Assembly (NCBI RefSeq): GCF_028389875.1
Contig: NC_084664.1
Coordinates: 115,203,466-115,267,465, forward strand
Length of the DNA stretch: 64,000 bases
Direction: 5' to 3'
Source: Rhea pennata
Taxonomy: Eukaryota > Chordata > Aves > Rheiformes > Rheidae
Part shown: positions 1 through 10,549 of the stretch, piece by piece
Layout: each line of letters opens with the position of its first letter
Numbering within the stretch: the stretch's first letter is position 1
Program-made: the position numbers and the translations under genes
The notes under the pieces: model-generated
Told to the model about the DNA's origin: nothing
Seen by the model: only the letters and a program-made list of their open reading frames with translations
Database searches by the model: none

Positions 1-700
1 GCAGGGTCCTGCACCTAGGGAAAAATAACCCTAGGCACCAGTACAGGCTTGGGTCTGACCTTCTGCAGAGAAGGAGCTGGGAGTGCTGGTGGATGACAGA
101 TTGACCATGAGCCAGCAATGTGCCCTTGTGGCAAGGAAAGCCAGTGGTCTCCTGGGGTGCATTAGGAAGACTGTTGCCAGCAGGTCGAGGGAGGCAATCC
201 TGCCCCTCTACTCGGCCCTGGGGAGGCCTCATCTTGAGGACTGTGTCCAGTTCAGGGCTCCCCGGTACAAGGGAGACAAGGAGCTACTGGAGAGAGTCCA
301 GCATAGGGCTACGAGGATGATCAGAGGGCTGGAGCATCTGCCCTACGAGGAATGGCTGCGAGAGCTGGGCCTCTTTAGCCTAGAGAAGAGAAGACTGAGA
401 GGAGAGGGTGTCAAAAGGATGGGGCTAAACTCTTTCCAGTTGTCCCATGTGACAGGACAAGAGGCAATGGGCAAAAACTGAAGCACAGGAAGTTCCGCCT
501 GACCGTGAGGGGGAATTTCTTCACTGTGAGAGTGACGGAGCACTGGACCAGATTGCCCAGAGAGGTTGTGCAGTCTCCTTCTCTGGAGATCTTCAAGGCC
601 CACCTGGATGCAAATGCTCTAGGTGACCCTGCTTGATCAGGGAGGTTGGACTAGATGATCTCCAGAGGTCCCTTCCAACCTTACTGATTCTGTGATTCTA
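1..700 (+). mobile_element. CR1 LINE, 3' end fragment, cut by the window edge
   Basis: This is the 3' end of a chicken-repeat-1 (CR1) non-LTR retrotransposon. The frame at 83-481 reads as the C-terminal part of the CR1 reverse transcriptase protein, with the characteristic stretches [35 protein letters not shown] and [12 protein letters not shown]. The sequence then runs into the family's 3' end: the GGTTGGACTAGATGATCTCC / AGAGGTCCCTTCCAACC segment near 645-680, followed by short ATTCTGTG-like units ending near 700. The 5' part lies outside the window. The reading frame breaks near 405-481, where it leaves the expected AYKY-like continuation, so this is a dead copy. Confidence 0.95.
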
Positions 701-1500
701 TACAGCTTCAGGAGGCCATTGATTCTGCACACCTATTTTCAGTGTTGTGAGTTAAGGAACTGGCATAGATTTTATTCATTTTATTTTTCTGTAAGTCTTT
801 TTAAAAAATTTAGAACATTTATAGACTAGCTGGTGTACTAAGTAAACATCTGTTGAACAGAGAAACTGTAGGTAAGTCTAAACTGGAAAGTATTTGAGCT
901 GGCTGCTTTTCTATCCTTATGCTTTTAGCATAAAAACTCTGATGTAAGAGAACTGCTTGCATTTTGTGAATAAAGGATGGATTGTTACTTTGGAAAAATG
1001 GCCTTCACAGTTATTGACTAGGTAAATTGGATCCAAACTTTAGTATGGGAGTTTGCCAGGGAGCACAATATGCAGCAAATTTGAAACCACATAGAGGAGA
1101 GTGGTAAAGTTATTACAAATCAATATTTTTGAGGTTGTGTTCAAATCATTTTGTCACACTACTCATGTATATTTAAAAAGATCATCGTGCTTTTCCTAAT
1201 GATAGAAATTCTTGCTCTCCAGCACCCAAGTTAAGTCAAACTTTTGGACAGTTAATGCTCACAGCATAAAAGCTGTCTTGCCCAATGTGGTATAGCAGAA
1301 GTCTCCACTCTGTAGGATATTTTTCAGGGTCAAGTTAATATGTTTGTTCAGTATTTGTTTTTGAGTGTACCTTTCATGCACTGATACAAATATGCTTTGT
1401 TTGCCAAAACGATTCCTTGGCAAAATCCTCCACATTCATCCACTCGCTTACTCACTCTCATTCACCCATTTCACTCTTTCATGCCCTGCATTTCCTTCTG
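701..1500. other. Gene-free AT-rich spacer
   Basis: Unique-looking AT-rich sequence between two CR1 fragments. I see no long frame, domain or obvious motif in it. Its right border with the antisense CR1 piece is not sharp. Confidence 0.5.
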
Positions 1501-2905
1501 TCCTTGCAGATGTCTAATAGGTATCCTCACACACACCCTGCAGGTCTCTCTGAACTCTTTCACTAAGCACAGAGAACCGTGAGACTTTAATGGTGAAGAC
1601 TGAGGCAAAGGTGGTGTTGAATACTTCAGCCTTATCTGTATCTGCTCTCACTAGATCAGGGCCGCGTTTTCATTGTTCGGTCTTTTAATACAAATATAAT
1701 AGTAGAAGTTCTCTGTGTTGGCCTTGACATCCTTTGCAAGCCTTCTAGCATCGTGCCTGTATGGCTAGACAACATTTCTAAATTCCTCCTTTGTAGCCTG
1801 TCTCTGCTTCCAGCTCCTCTATGCTGCCTTTCTGCATTGTTGCTCTACCATGAATTCCATCCTTAGCTAGTCTCCTGATATGTCTTGTTTTCCTGAAAAT
1901 TGAGATGGATAATTTCTGTGTTTGGAGGATGCTGTCCTTAAAGGCTTACAGGTTTCCTGAGATTCTTTGCCCTTCAGATTTGCCTCCCATAGGATCCCAC
2001 CTACCAGTTTCCTGAGTGCATGAAGTATGTTCACTTCAAGTCCAGGGTCTATACTCTGCTAGTCCCCTTTCTCACCCCTTTAGGAGTTGGTACTCCACTA
2101 CTTTGTTTTCCCTACAGCTAAAACTGACATTGATTGCTTATCCCTAGCAATTTCCTCCTTGCTAGTGAATAGGAAATCCAGCTATGTGTCACCCTTTAGT
2201 GGCCAAGCAGCTCTTGTATCAAAAAGTTGTCCCTGACACAGTTCAGCAATTCTTTTGACTGCTTGCACCCTGCTATGTTGCTCTTCCAGCAGATGTCATG
2301 GAAATTAATGTCTCCATAAGTAACAGGATCTGTGATCTGGAGACTTCCTTGACTTGCTTAAAGAAGACTTCATCCACTTTCTCAGCCTGAATGGGTGGTC
2401 TGTAACACACCCCCACCATGATGTCACCCATGTCACTGTCCTCTCCTATGACCCTGCGCACAAAATCGCTAGATTGTTCTCTATCCCATAAAAAAGCTCC
2501 ATACATTCAACCTGCTCCTGTACATGGAGGGAAACTCTCCCTCCTCATCTTCCCTGTCTGTCTTTACTGACATGGTTCTATCTGTCCATTGCAGCATGCC
2601 AGTCATGTGAGCTGTCCCACTGTATCTATCATTGCAGCAATGTTGTGGCTTTGCGATGGCACACAGAGCTCTTGTTCCTCTTGTCTGTTTCCCCAGCATC
2701 CTAAAAGATGTCCTGTTGGCAAAGGAGTGCCCCTGTCCCCTGAAGGGACGCCTCTGATAGCTATCACTCTCCTCTTCTTCTTGTATGAGCACTCGGTTGA
2801 GTCTCAACTGGCTCTGACACCTCTGCCAGTGAGAGGTCGTCTTTCTCACCTGTCCCCAGGGCACTATACCTTTACTCTTTCGCCTGCAAAGGCTGTTCAA
2901 TGCCA
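1500..2905 (-). mobile_element. CR1-type LINE, antisense endonuclease-to-linker fragment of ORF2
   Basis: Read on the minus strand, this is the first half of a CR1 ORF2. Around 2,700-2,650 a GKQ...ALC stretch matches the segment just after the start of the apurinic endonuclease domain. Near 2,640-2,570 the sequence gives WDSSHDWHAAMDRY-like residues, in a frame shifted from its neighbours. At 2,440-2,390 the frame reads DIMVGVCYRPP, the most diagnostic CR1 endonuclease stretch. The region 1,900-1,590 corresponds to the linker before the reverse transcriptase (VKDN-like, then KAEVFNT-like residues). Several frameshifts and stops are present. Neither the reverse transcriptase core nor the 3' end is recognisable, so the copy is truncated at its 3' side near 1,500. 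Borders are approximate. Confidence 0.85.
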
Positions 2906-3931
2906 TCACTTTTAGCTACTCTTTAGGTATACTCCTTTGTCCTGCACCACCATGCCTTCCCCCCACCCTAAGCCCATCCAAGTACACCTCTCTTTCCTTG
3001 TTTCTTGCCCCATGTCTTATCGAGCACTCAGCATCACAGTCTCAGCCTGAAAAAGTGGTTGTAGTCTGTGCTGGCTGGTGAGCTGTGGGCATGCGTCATG
3101 GCCTGCCAACTTTCGTGTCACTCTTTCCAGAATAAATGAAATGAGGAGGCGTACGTGCCTCCTCACGTCTGCAAAGGGCTAAGAGTTTGGCATTTTTTGT
3201 GGTGGGGAAGATTACTTAAAATACCCCAAGAAGCGAAGGATTAAACAGGCTAAGCCTACAGAGTCCTCCAAAGCACAGGTATTTGGTCTTCTGTGTCCAG
3301 GGCTACACTTAGGCATTGCTTCGTATGAGTTCGGAAGGCATTAATGATACTTCTTCTGTGTATAAGCTTGAATTTTACAGGCTCTGTAATCAGCAACATT
3401 AAGAAATACACATCTCTATTTTTTAACTTTATAATACTGTATGAGGTATAACAGCAGGCACAACAATGCCTATATTTTACAACAAGAGAAATTTATAATT
3501 CAAACCCTGTTGACCACTAGGGAAGTGAAAATGAATTCTGTTTTTAGATTCAGTGTGTAAAAATGCTTACGTAATGCTAATATGCAAACTGTTTGTCTTT
3601 GAAGAGAGTTGTTTTCAGACTAACTTTTCAACCTCAATAGATAAGGATCACCCTTCAGGAGAGAAACAGATAATTTATTTCAAAAGTGTGCACTTGGTTC
3701 TGCTTATGAGGAGTCTTTTATAGGTTTTGATTTCAGGCAAAAAGGTGCCTCAGATCAAGGAGAATTAGCAAGTCCAGATGTAATAGCCTGGGAATCTTGC
3801 AGTCCATTATTTGATACAGCGATTTTTTTTGGATGTTTCTGTATTCAGCCCATACTGTTAATGTAATTGTCTCAATCTTTTGGATAAAAACGTGAGTTTC
3901 TTCCCAGAGTGAACTGACCTGGACACGCAGC
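2906..3931. promoter_or_regulatory. Receptor 5' flank: 5' UTR and presumed proximal promoter
   Basis: Non-coding sequence directly upstream of the receptor start codon. It is not CpG-rich, and no convincing TATA box or initiator can be assigned. An in-frame TGA at 3,893-3,895 closes the receptor reading frame 13 codons above the ATG at 3,932, with no other in-frame ATG between them. The transcription start is unknown, and an additional non-coding 5' exon cannot be excluded. Confidence 0.4.
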
Positions 3932-4178
3932 ATGCACAACAGCAGTAGTGAAGCTCTGCATACAACTGGAACGTGTAACGAGACAGCATCCTCACAGCCA
4001 CCCAGCTCAGAGTTCTCGCTGGCTGTGCTGGTGCTCCTGGCTGTCCTGATGGTGCTGCTCACTCTGATCACAATCCTTGGAAACGCCTTGGTGATCCTTG
4101 CTTTCATAGTGGACCGCAACCTCCGGCATCGGAGTAATTACTTCTTTCTCAATCTTGCTATTTCTGACTTTGCAGTGG
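3932..4178 (+). CDS. HRH4: Receptor exon 1 (coding part): N-terminus, TM1, start of TM2
   Basis: Encodes residues 1-82 plus the first base of codon 83. The start ATG has A at -3, and an in-frame TGA lies 13 codons upstream. The extracellular N-terminus carries two N-glycosylation sequons (NSS at 3, NET at 16). TM1 is a long Leu/Val-rich run ending in GNALVILAF. The stretch LRHRSNYFFLNLAISDF is almost the human H4 sequence; human H3 differs here (LRTQNNFFLLNL). The exon ends at a textbook donor, G|GTAAGT at 4179-4184, in phase 1. Confidence 0.93.
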
Positions 4179-7100
4179 GTAAGTTGCAACATGGAGCATT
4201 ATAACGTGGAGGCATGGAGTATTTGTCCTTTTTCAATTTTTTGGAGAAGCAGCGGCAGGGATGTATTTTGCTGTGTGGTTTCTTCTAAGAGTAGTATTTC
4301 CTATCTGTATATGTAGGGGAGGGATAAGGTATGGTGGAAACTTCATTAAGTGTTTTAGCAATCTATTATTTCTCAGAAATGCATTATAATGAGGAATACA
4401 TCTGTTGTTGTATAAGTACTTTTAATGTCACTGCTTCAGAAAAAAGGAGCAACCACTGTATGTGGATACTGACTGAAGGAAAGAGGTTGTGTGCTACTAG
4501 TTCTGGTTTAATTCTGCTCTTCCTGTTAAATTATTCATTGCAGACTGTCAGAATAGCTTCATGTTTGACAGTGGAAGTATGTTCTTATATAGCTACCTAT
4601 GTTACATCACAGTAAATAAATTACTTCTCTACATAATACTAATGGCTTATTAAAGTATTGTACTACAGCAAAAGTGCTCTACCATTAGTTCTCTACACTT
4701 GATGCAAATCAAGGGCAAGCTATGGAGCAGATGGATTGTCCTGATGCCAGCAGCAGTCTGCTCCCATCTATTTTCCTTATTAGCCCCCTCCTCCCATAAT
4801 GTCATTGCAGAAGTACTGGGATGTTGCCCCTGGATGTGCCGTAAAGCAGTGGGCAATGCCAGGACAGGAAGTGGGTGGTGGGACAGTGTTGTATAGCACG
4901 CTGGCAGGGTTCAAGCCAGGAACCACTGCAGCAGAGAAAGTTTGGTGCAAGCATTGTCCTGGGATAGATGTCCCAGCAAACAGAAAACAAGAATTAGGTT
5001 CCTAAGCAAGTTCAAAAGTGCTGAATACTGATTTTTACAAGGCTTTTCAGTGAGGTCTGCCTGGCTCTTTTAATGTAGCAGCTTCAGTATAGGATTGCAA
5101 AATTTTAAACTTGCATCCTAGGAGCAGGGATAGAGACTGCGTCTTGAGAAGTATTATAAAAATCTTCCTGCATTATCTTGACTTGAGGCTAGCAAATTGG
5201 TATTTCTGCATGCAAGTGCTTCTCTTTCAGGCGGTCACAGAGACCAGTGTTCATTGAACCACAAGGAGAGAAGTAGCACCCTCATTGATCTGCACTACTT
5301 CTAGCAATGCTTACTCTTCAAAAGTACTGTTTTTCTTTCAGTGCTGAGTAGCGGAGCACATGTGTTTAGCCTCTAAGACTTTGCTTCATTTATGCAATTT
5401 TTAACAGACAGTCTCTAATTCTGGGGCTCACCCTGTGGGGCAGAAACTAAATGATGCCTATGCTGAAACCTTTGTTTTTCCTGCTCCCTACATGCAGTTA
5501 TCTAGAACTTCCACTCCATTGCTCAGGTCTTCTGCAAAAGCCTGTTTCTCCTTGTATTTTACAATTTAATCAAGAAATTTTAAATCCCACCTTCTAAATC
5601 AGTTCTTGTTTGTAGCTGGTGCCTCATGGAGTCTTAAGTCAGCCAAGAGGAAACAGTTGGTATAGGTACTTTGTTAGCCTATAGACCACCTAAATCTGTG
5701 CCTTTATCTCTTAGAGCAGTCAGAAAATGCTTTATTTTCTGAAACTGCTGTAGTATTTTTTTAACGTCTTAGGGAACTGGAATCTTTTCAGACTCATGAT
5801 TCTCAGAGAGTGACTCATGTCTTTTGCAACCTCTTATTATTAAAAGTGAGAGCAATTTCAAATACTTGAAGCCTAGTTCTTACATCTGTAGTTACATCTA
5901 TAGCTAAAATTAGGGATTATTTTTGACATGGTGCCAAACATTGGTTAATCACATTGAAGTTGATGAGAGTAGTAGCTGTTATCAGCAATTCTGAAAAATG
6001 AGTAATTTGTACAGGAGTGACTCTGCTTGTATTTCAAATGTGTATTAAGGCAAGCCATTGATGCTGAAATTGCTGCATGTTTGTGCCTGTTGATAGCAGC
6101 CACTGTTACCAGCTCAGTGCCCCAAAGATGATTACTGTCAGTGAATCACACCAGCCTGAATATGTTCAGTAAATTTTAAGATCCTGTCATCTTCAGCTGA
6201 CATATTAAAAAATAATGATCTGAAAAGTTTACAATGGATCTTGAAGCTGCTTGTATTCTGTATTTGTCTCTAGGTGGAGCAGCTATTTCAGGCATGGAGC
6301 ATCAGATACTGCACCATTCCTTTGAAAGAATATGAGTGATGGTAAAACTACATTTTAAGAATGAAGTTGTTGAATTACTAGCATAAAAATAAAGCACAAA
6401 CATGGCTTTCTCGTGAAAATAGTTCACTGGAGGGCAATGGTTTGGTATTCTGTCTAAAGGCAACTTCCTACTTCAACTTTACTCGTATTATAAATAGGTG
6501 ATACAAATATAACATATCTGCCAGCAAATTAGCAATGATTAGTGGAGAATTTTTCTTCACCTAAGGCAAGAGAATTTCTATTTCCTGCTAACTAGAGAAA
6601 GGAGAAATTTCTCCTACTGCTACTCCTATTGCTACTACTACTGGTAGCAATATACAAACTTTTTACATTTGCAGGCAATTACATTTCTGCACTTTGCAAC
6701 AATATGACCTGATTTCAGATAGAGAGATTTGGGGGAATTTTCATCCTTACTGTTTTATTTTGTTCTTTTCTTTGTGTTTAACACCTCCTTAACTGCAAGA
6801 ATTTCAGTCTCTGTTAACCAACCTTTCTCCCATATTAGGGCAAATAGTGATTTGTTTCTCTCATTGCCTAAACTTCTTTGATTCTTGGCCTTTTGGATGA
6901 AAGCTAAACACAGCAGAATAGAAAAGCATTATTGAAGTTATCTCAGCTAGAGAACCAGCATGATTTAACACATCACTTAAGGAGGGTTCCATATGTCTGC
7001 TGTGACTACTCTATCTTTGATAGGTTTCCAGACAACACACAAACTCTCCAGTGTATTTTTGCTAACTTAGAAATACTAACCAATCTCACATTAATAAGCA

Positions 7101-10100
7101 ACATTAGCAATATTTGTAGATGTGTTAGGGGGAAAACTAAAGCAGATGAAAGATTGTACGATATACAGTAATAAGTTTACATCTCTAAGCATAACCGCAA
7201 TGCATATATGCTGGGCACAGATTATATATCTTTAGAGTCTATAAAGATGGTTAGATTGCAGTTTTCTTCTTCAGCAGATCCTTCTTTGCTGATATGCCCT
7301 AAGCTTATTCCTAACAATCAGCATACACAAATTCTCTGAGCTCTAATATACAGAAAGTCATCATCAGATTTCAGGAGAATTCAGGAATATATAAATTTTA
7401 TGCTAACATAAATTATTGGTATCTTACTAGTATTTCTTTTTAACTAAATGCCAAAATACTGACTGTCTGCATGCATGAGCACCGTTTGCAATCCTGATTG
7501 TAACAACTGCGTTGTATCTTTGTCGCTGCTTTCCATAGGTGCATTCTGCATGCCTCTGTACATCCCTTACAGCCTAACAGGGGAATGGCAATTGGGAAGA
7601 GGCATCTGCAAGTTCTGGTTACTTATGGACTACCTTCTGTGCACAGCTTCAGTATTTAACATTGTTCTTATCAGCTATGACCGTTTCCTGTCTGTTACTA
7701 AAGCTGTAAGTACCCCGTTTACACCCTCTCTGAATTTTGTCTCAAGAATGTGGGAAGTGGCAAAATCAAATCTTGATATTAGTGATATACCCTTTGCTGT
7801 ATTAGTGAGCATAGGCTCAAATTTAATCAAGACAGGAGCTCTCAAAAATGTGCTGGCCTGTGGAAATTGTTAGTTTTTTGCAGGTAAATGAGATGAATAT
7901 TCTGCACTGGGTGTGACCCAGGCCAGGTTGAACAACTCCTTTCTCCTCATTTTTACTACAGGCTACTGTTGTGCTACTAAAGAAAACAGGATGAGGGGTG
8001 GAAAGGGTAAGGGAGGAAGGAGTCTGGCAATAGGGCTGGCTCTGGGCTAAGGGAAGAGGAAGTTTGAAGTAAACCATGGATTTTAGTTTGGACCTAAAAT
8101 TAGGCATGGGAGAAGAAGGCACTGATGATAACGCAGTAAGTGAAGGACACTCGGGATGTGCAAGAATAAACTCCTCTCAGTATCTGGGGCAGAACCCAAA
8201 ACTTCAGATGCATGCTGTGTCTCTGCTTTCTGCAGAGCACCTTGTGTGTGCCTTATGTCTTGGTTCATATGAAGGATAGAGGTCAGTTTTTCTCACCAGT
8301 AATTCTGTTACCTGTAGTGGTAGGGAAATAGGTGGAAGAACCAAAGGTTCAGCTCTTTGGTGATCTATAAGGATTTCAATATAATGTCTTATGGTACATT
8401 TCAGCTTTTGTTTTTATTAATTATAATTATTTACATTACTACACTTGCATTATTTTTATTAAATTTTATTAATTTCTGTTATTTAATTTTATTTCAAGGA
8501 AAAAGAAGAGTGGGAAATTAAACATCTAAGCATTTACCTTTAAGAAATATTACACTGGAAATCCAAAGAGTCAACATTTACAAACAGCCAAATTAAGAGC
8601 ACCTGTGCAAATGCAATTAAGACCTATGGACATCTATATGATAGTCCTTAATGACAGTCATACATTTTTTTCCTACTGGATATCTAACTTAGCTCCCAGA
8701 CTTATAGATTCTTCTTAACACGCTGTCAAAGGGATAGAGCAAGACATGAGAGCTGTGGACATGAGCTGCCTGTTCTAAATCATATAGTGGAAAATGTGTG
8801 GCCAGGAGCCGGGGGAAGAAAAAAGGAAAAGGATGATTTCATGGCTTTGTCAACAAAAGGCTGCACTGCAGAACTGTAGTCTATCCTACCTCCTCATGAT
8901 GTATGCAGTAAATGTATTTTTTCAAAGTCTCTGTCAAATATATGTGGCAAATTTTCTGTTGACTACTTTTACATATACAGTCTTATTTCCTTGTAAAATG
9001 CTGTAAAAAGGCAGTGTAGTTGTAAGTGAATAGGAGTCATGCTCTGAGCAACTATAGAATGCTAATTACTCTGGCAATTCAGACTACAGATATCTGAAAC
9101 AAGACACTTCAAATTAAGAGATGTCTCTGACACTGATGGATGATCGTGTTTCATTGCCTGGACCAGGACCTAGCACTGTTACACTAATCTGTCGAGAGAC
9201 ACCCCTATGTTATGTCAACATCAATAAATTAAACATACCTGGGGACGTTCCTGGGTGAGCTTCAGCTGCTCAACATAGCTGTAGCTCTAAGTTGCCAAAT
9301 AGTATACCAGCTCCTTTGCTGGTACTTTCATGGGTTCCAAATGTTTCTCTAAAGTTATGGCATTTTTCTTTGTTTCTCACAGGTATCTTACAGAGCCCAG
9401 CAGGGAGTGGCCTCCAGCCCTGTGGTCAAGATGGTAGCCATCTGGGTCTTGGCCTTCCTCCTCTACTGCCCAGCAATTCTCTTCTGGGAGCACGTGGCCG
9501 GCTGCAGCGTGGTTGCAGAGTGGCAATGCTATGCCGAGTTCTTCGACAACTGGTACTTCCTCCTGTGCGCCTCCACCTTGGAGTTCTTTGTGCCGCTCGT
9601 CTCCGTGACCTATTTCAATGCACACATCTTCTGGAGCATCCAGAAGCGCCAGAGACGTGGCAGCGTGCAGGAGGATGAACCTCCAAAGAGCGGCAGCTTG
9701 TCTTGGAGATCTTGCCTGTTGCCGAGTCAAGGAGTGTCTTCTTCAGAAGCAGAGGACAGCACTTCTTCCTCTACGAGGCCAAAGAAAGAGTCTTTGGTAA
9801 CTGAAAGCTCCTATCTGTCCAGAGGCAATTCTGTAACCCCAGAGACTGATCTCTCTGCTTCTTTCCGTGCAAAGACCAGGTCAAAACTGCAACGGGACAA
9901 GAAAATTGCAAAGTCGCTTGCCATAATTGTGTGTGTCTTTGCCATTTGCTGGGCCCCATATACATTACTGATGATTATTCGTGGAGCCTGCAAAGGAACA
10001 TGTGTCCATAACTCCTTGTATGAAATTACCTTTTGGCTTTTGTGGCTCAATTCATCTTTGAACCCATTTCTCTACCCTCTCTGTCATGTTAAGTTTCGAA

Positions 10101-10189
10101 TGGCTTTCATGAAAATATTATGTCCCAAAAAGTTTGCAACATTGAGGTTAAGTGCTTTTCTAGAAGGAAAAGCCCTTAGAGAGTTTTAG
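3932..10189 (+). CDS. HRH4: Histamine H3/H4-type receptor, most likely histamine receptor H4 (three exons)
   Basis: This is a class A aminergic G-protein-coupled receptor of the plasma membrane. The CDS is join(3932..4178, 7539..7705, 9383..10189), 406 residues plus stop; human HRH4 has 390. The family binds histamine and signals mainly through Gi/o. Visible features: N-glycosylation sequons at N3 and N16; TM1 with GNALVILAF; TM2 with NLAISD; C106 and C187 as the likely TM3-ECL2 disulfide; D113 in TM3 as the amine counter-ion; DRF at 130-132 in place of DRY; FF at 191-192 in ECL2; E205 in TM5, the Glu that binds the imidazole in H3/H4; a Ser-rich third intracellular loop (about 226-312); CWAP at 327-330; NPFLY at 365-369; C385 as a possible palmitoylation site. 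TM1-TM2 resemble H4 (LRHRS.YFFLNL), while TM2-TM5 and TM6-TM7 resemble H3. The H4 name rests mainly on the N-terminal part and on the known H3-like character expected of non-mammalian H4. Confidence 0.9.
4179..7538 (+). other. HRH4: Receptor intron 1
   Basis: 3,360-nt intron splitting a glycine codon at the TM2 junction. It starts GTAAGT and ends in a CTTTCCATAG acceptor. The interior is AT-rich; I see no dispersed repeat or credible coding exon in it. It has the same position and phase as the first coding intron of the H3/H4 receptor family. Confidence 0.85.
7539..7705 (+). CDS. HRH4: Receptor exon 2: end of TM2, ECL1, TM3 and DRF motif
   Basis: Encodes the rest of codon 83 through residue 138, ending in phase 0. 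It holds GAFCMPLYIPY, the ECL1 tryptophan W99, the disulfide cysteine C106, the ligand-binding D113 in LLMDYLLCT, and ISYDRFLSV at the cytoplasmic end of TM3. The acceptor is CCATAG|GT at 7538/7539. The donor AAAGCT|GTAAGT lies at 7705/7706. The open frame visible upstream of 7539 is intron read-through. Confidence 0.93.
7706..9382 (+). other. HRH4: Receptor intron 2
   Basis: 1,677-nt phase-0 intron from GTAAGT at 7706 to the TTTGTTTCTCACAG acceptor ending at 9382. It contains a very AT-rich patch near 8,400-8,500. No coding or repeat content is recognised. Confidence 0.85.
9383..10189 (+). CDS. HRH4: Receptor exon 3: ICL2, TM4 to TM7 and C-tail
   Basis: Encodes residues 139-406 and a TAG stop at 10187-10189. 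It begins VSYRAQQG (ICL2), followed by TM4 (WVLAFLLYCPAILFW), ECL2 with C187 and the F191-F192 pair, and TM5 with E205 in STLEFFVP. A long ICL3 (about 226-312) is rich in Ser, Thr, Lys and Arg, and includes an SSSEAEDSTSSSTR stretch suited to phosphorylation. TM6 contains CWAPYTLLMII and TM7 contains NSSLNPFLYPLCH. Cysteines at 341 and 345 (CKGTC) form an ECL3 pair that H3 has and human H4 lacks. The tail is short (about 35 residues). An internal GTG in frame at 9407 is Val147, not a start. Confidence 0.93.
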   Translation, partial: VSYRAQQGVASSPVVKMVAIWVLAFLLYCPAILFWEHVAGCSVVAEWQCYAEFFDNWYFLLCASTLEFFVPLVSVTYFNAHIFWSIQKRQRRGSVQEDEPPKSGSLSWRSCLLPSQGVSSSEAEDSTSSSTRPKKESLVTESSYLSRGNSVTPETDLSASFRAKTRSKLQRDKKIAKSLAIIVCVFAICWAPYTLLMIIRGACKGTCVHNSLYEITFWLLWLNSSLNPFLYPLCHVKFRMAFMKILCPKKFATLRLSAFLEGKALREF

Positions 10190-10526
10190 CTGAAGAGCAA
10201 CTGCAGCTGTACTGAATGAGGGGTGTAAATGGTCAAGGTTTGTAAGTAGAGGTAATAACTTGCAGTAGATCAATCTAGCTAGAAAGGTTAGACAAACCTC
10301 TGGGCAAATATGATGTCCTTCAGAGAAGCTTGCATGTGCAGAGATCGTGTACTTTCCCCAGCTATTTCAATTGGCCAGGTAAAAGATATTGCCTCTATCT
10401 TCAAAGCTTGCCTTGACTTACCCTATCACACCATCCACATTATCTTCATTCTGGTTGTTGAAGATACTGTTTTCAGTAATAGTACAGCTCTTATTTGTGT
10501 TCACAGATGGTATTAGTTAACAATGC

Positions 10527-10532
10527 AATAAA
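10527..10532 (+). terminator. HRH4: Candidate polyadenylation signal of the receptor gene (AATAAA)
   Basis: The first canonical AATAAA after the stop codon, 338 nt past it, implying a 3' UTR of roughly 360 nt. Later signals further downstream could also be used. Confidence 0.5.
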
Positions 10533-10549
10533 TATAGGTATTTGCTGCA

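Noticed and set aside
2589..2915. 108-residue + strand frame
   Set aside because: It is the opposite strand of the antisense CR1 endonuclease fragment.
9407..10189. A separate 260-residue gene starting at 9,407
   Set aside because: This is receptor exon 3. The supposed start is a GTG valine codon inside ICL2, and the frame is continuous with the acceptor at 9,383.
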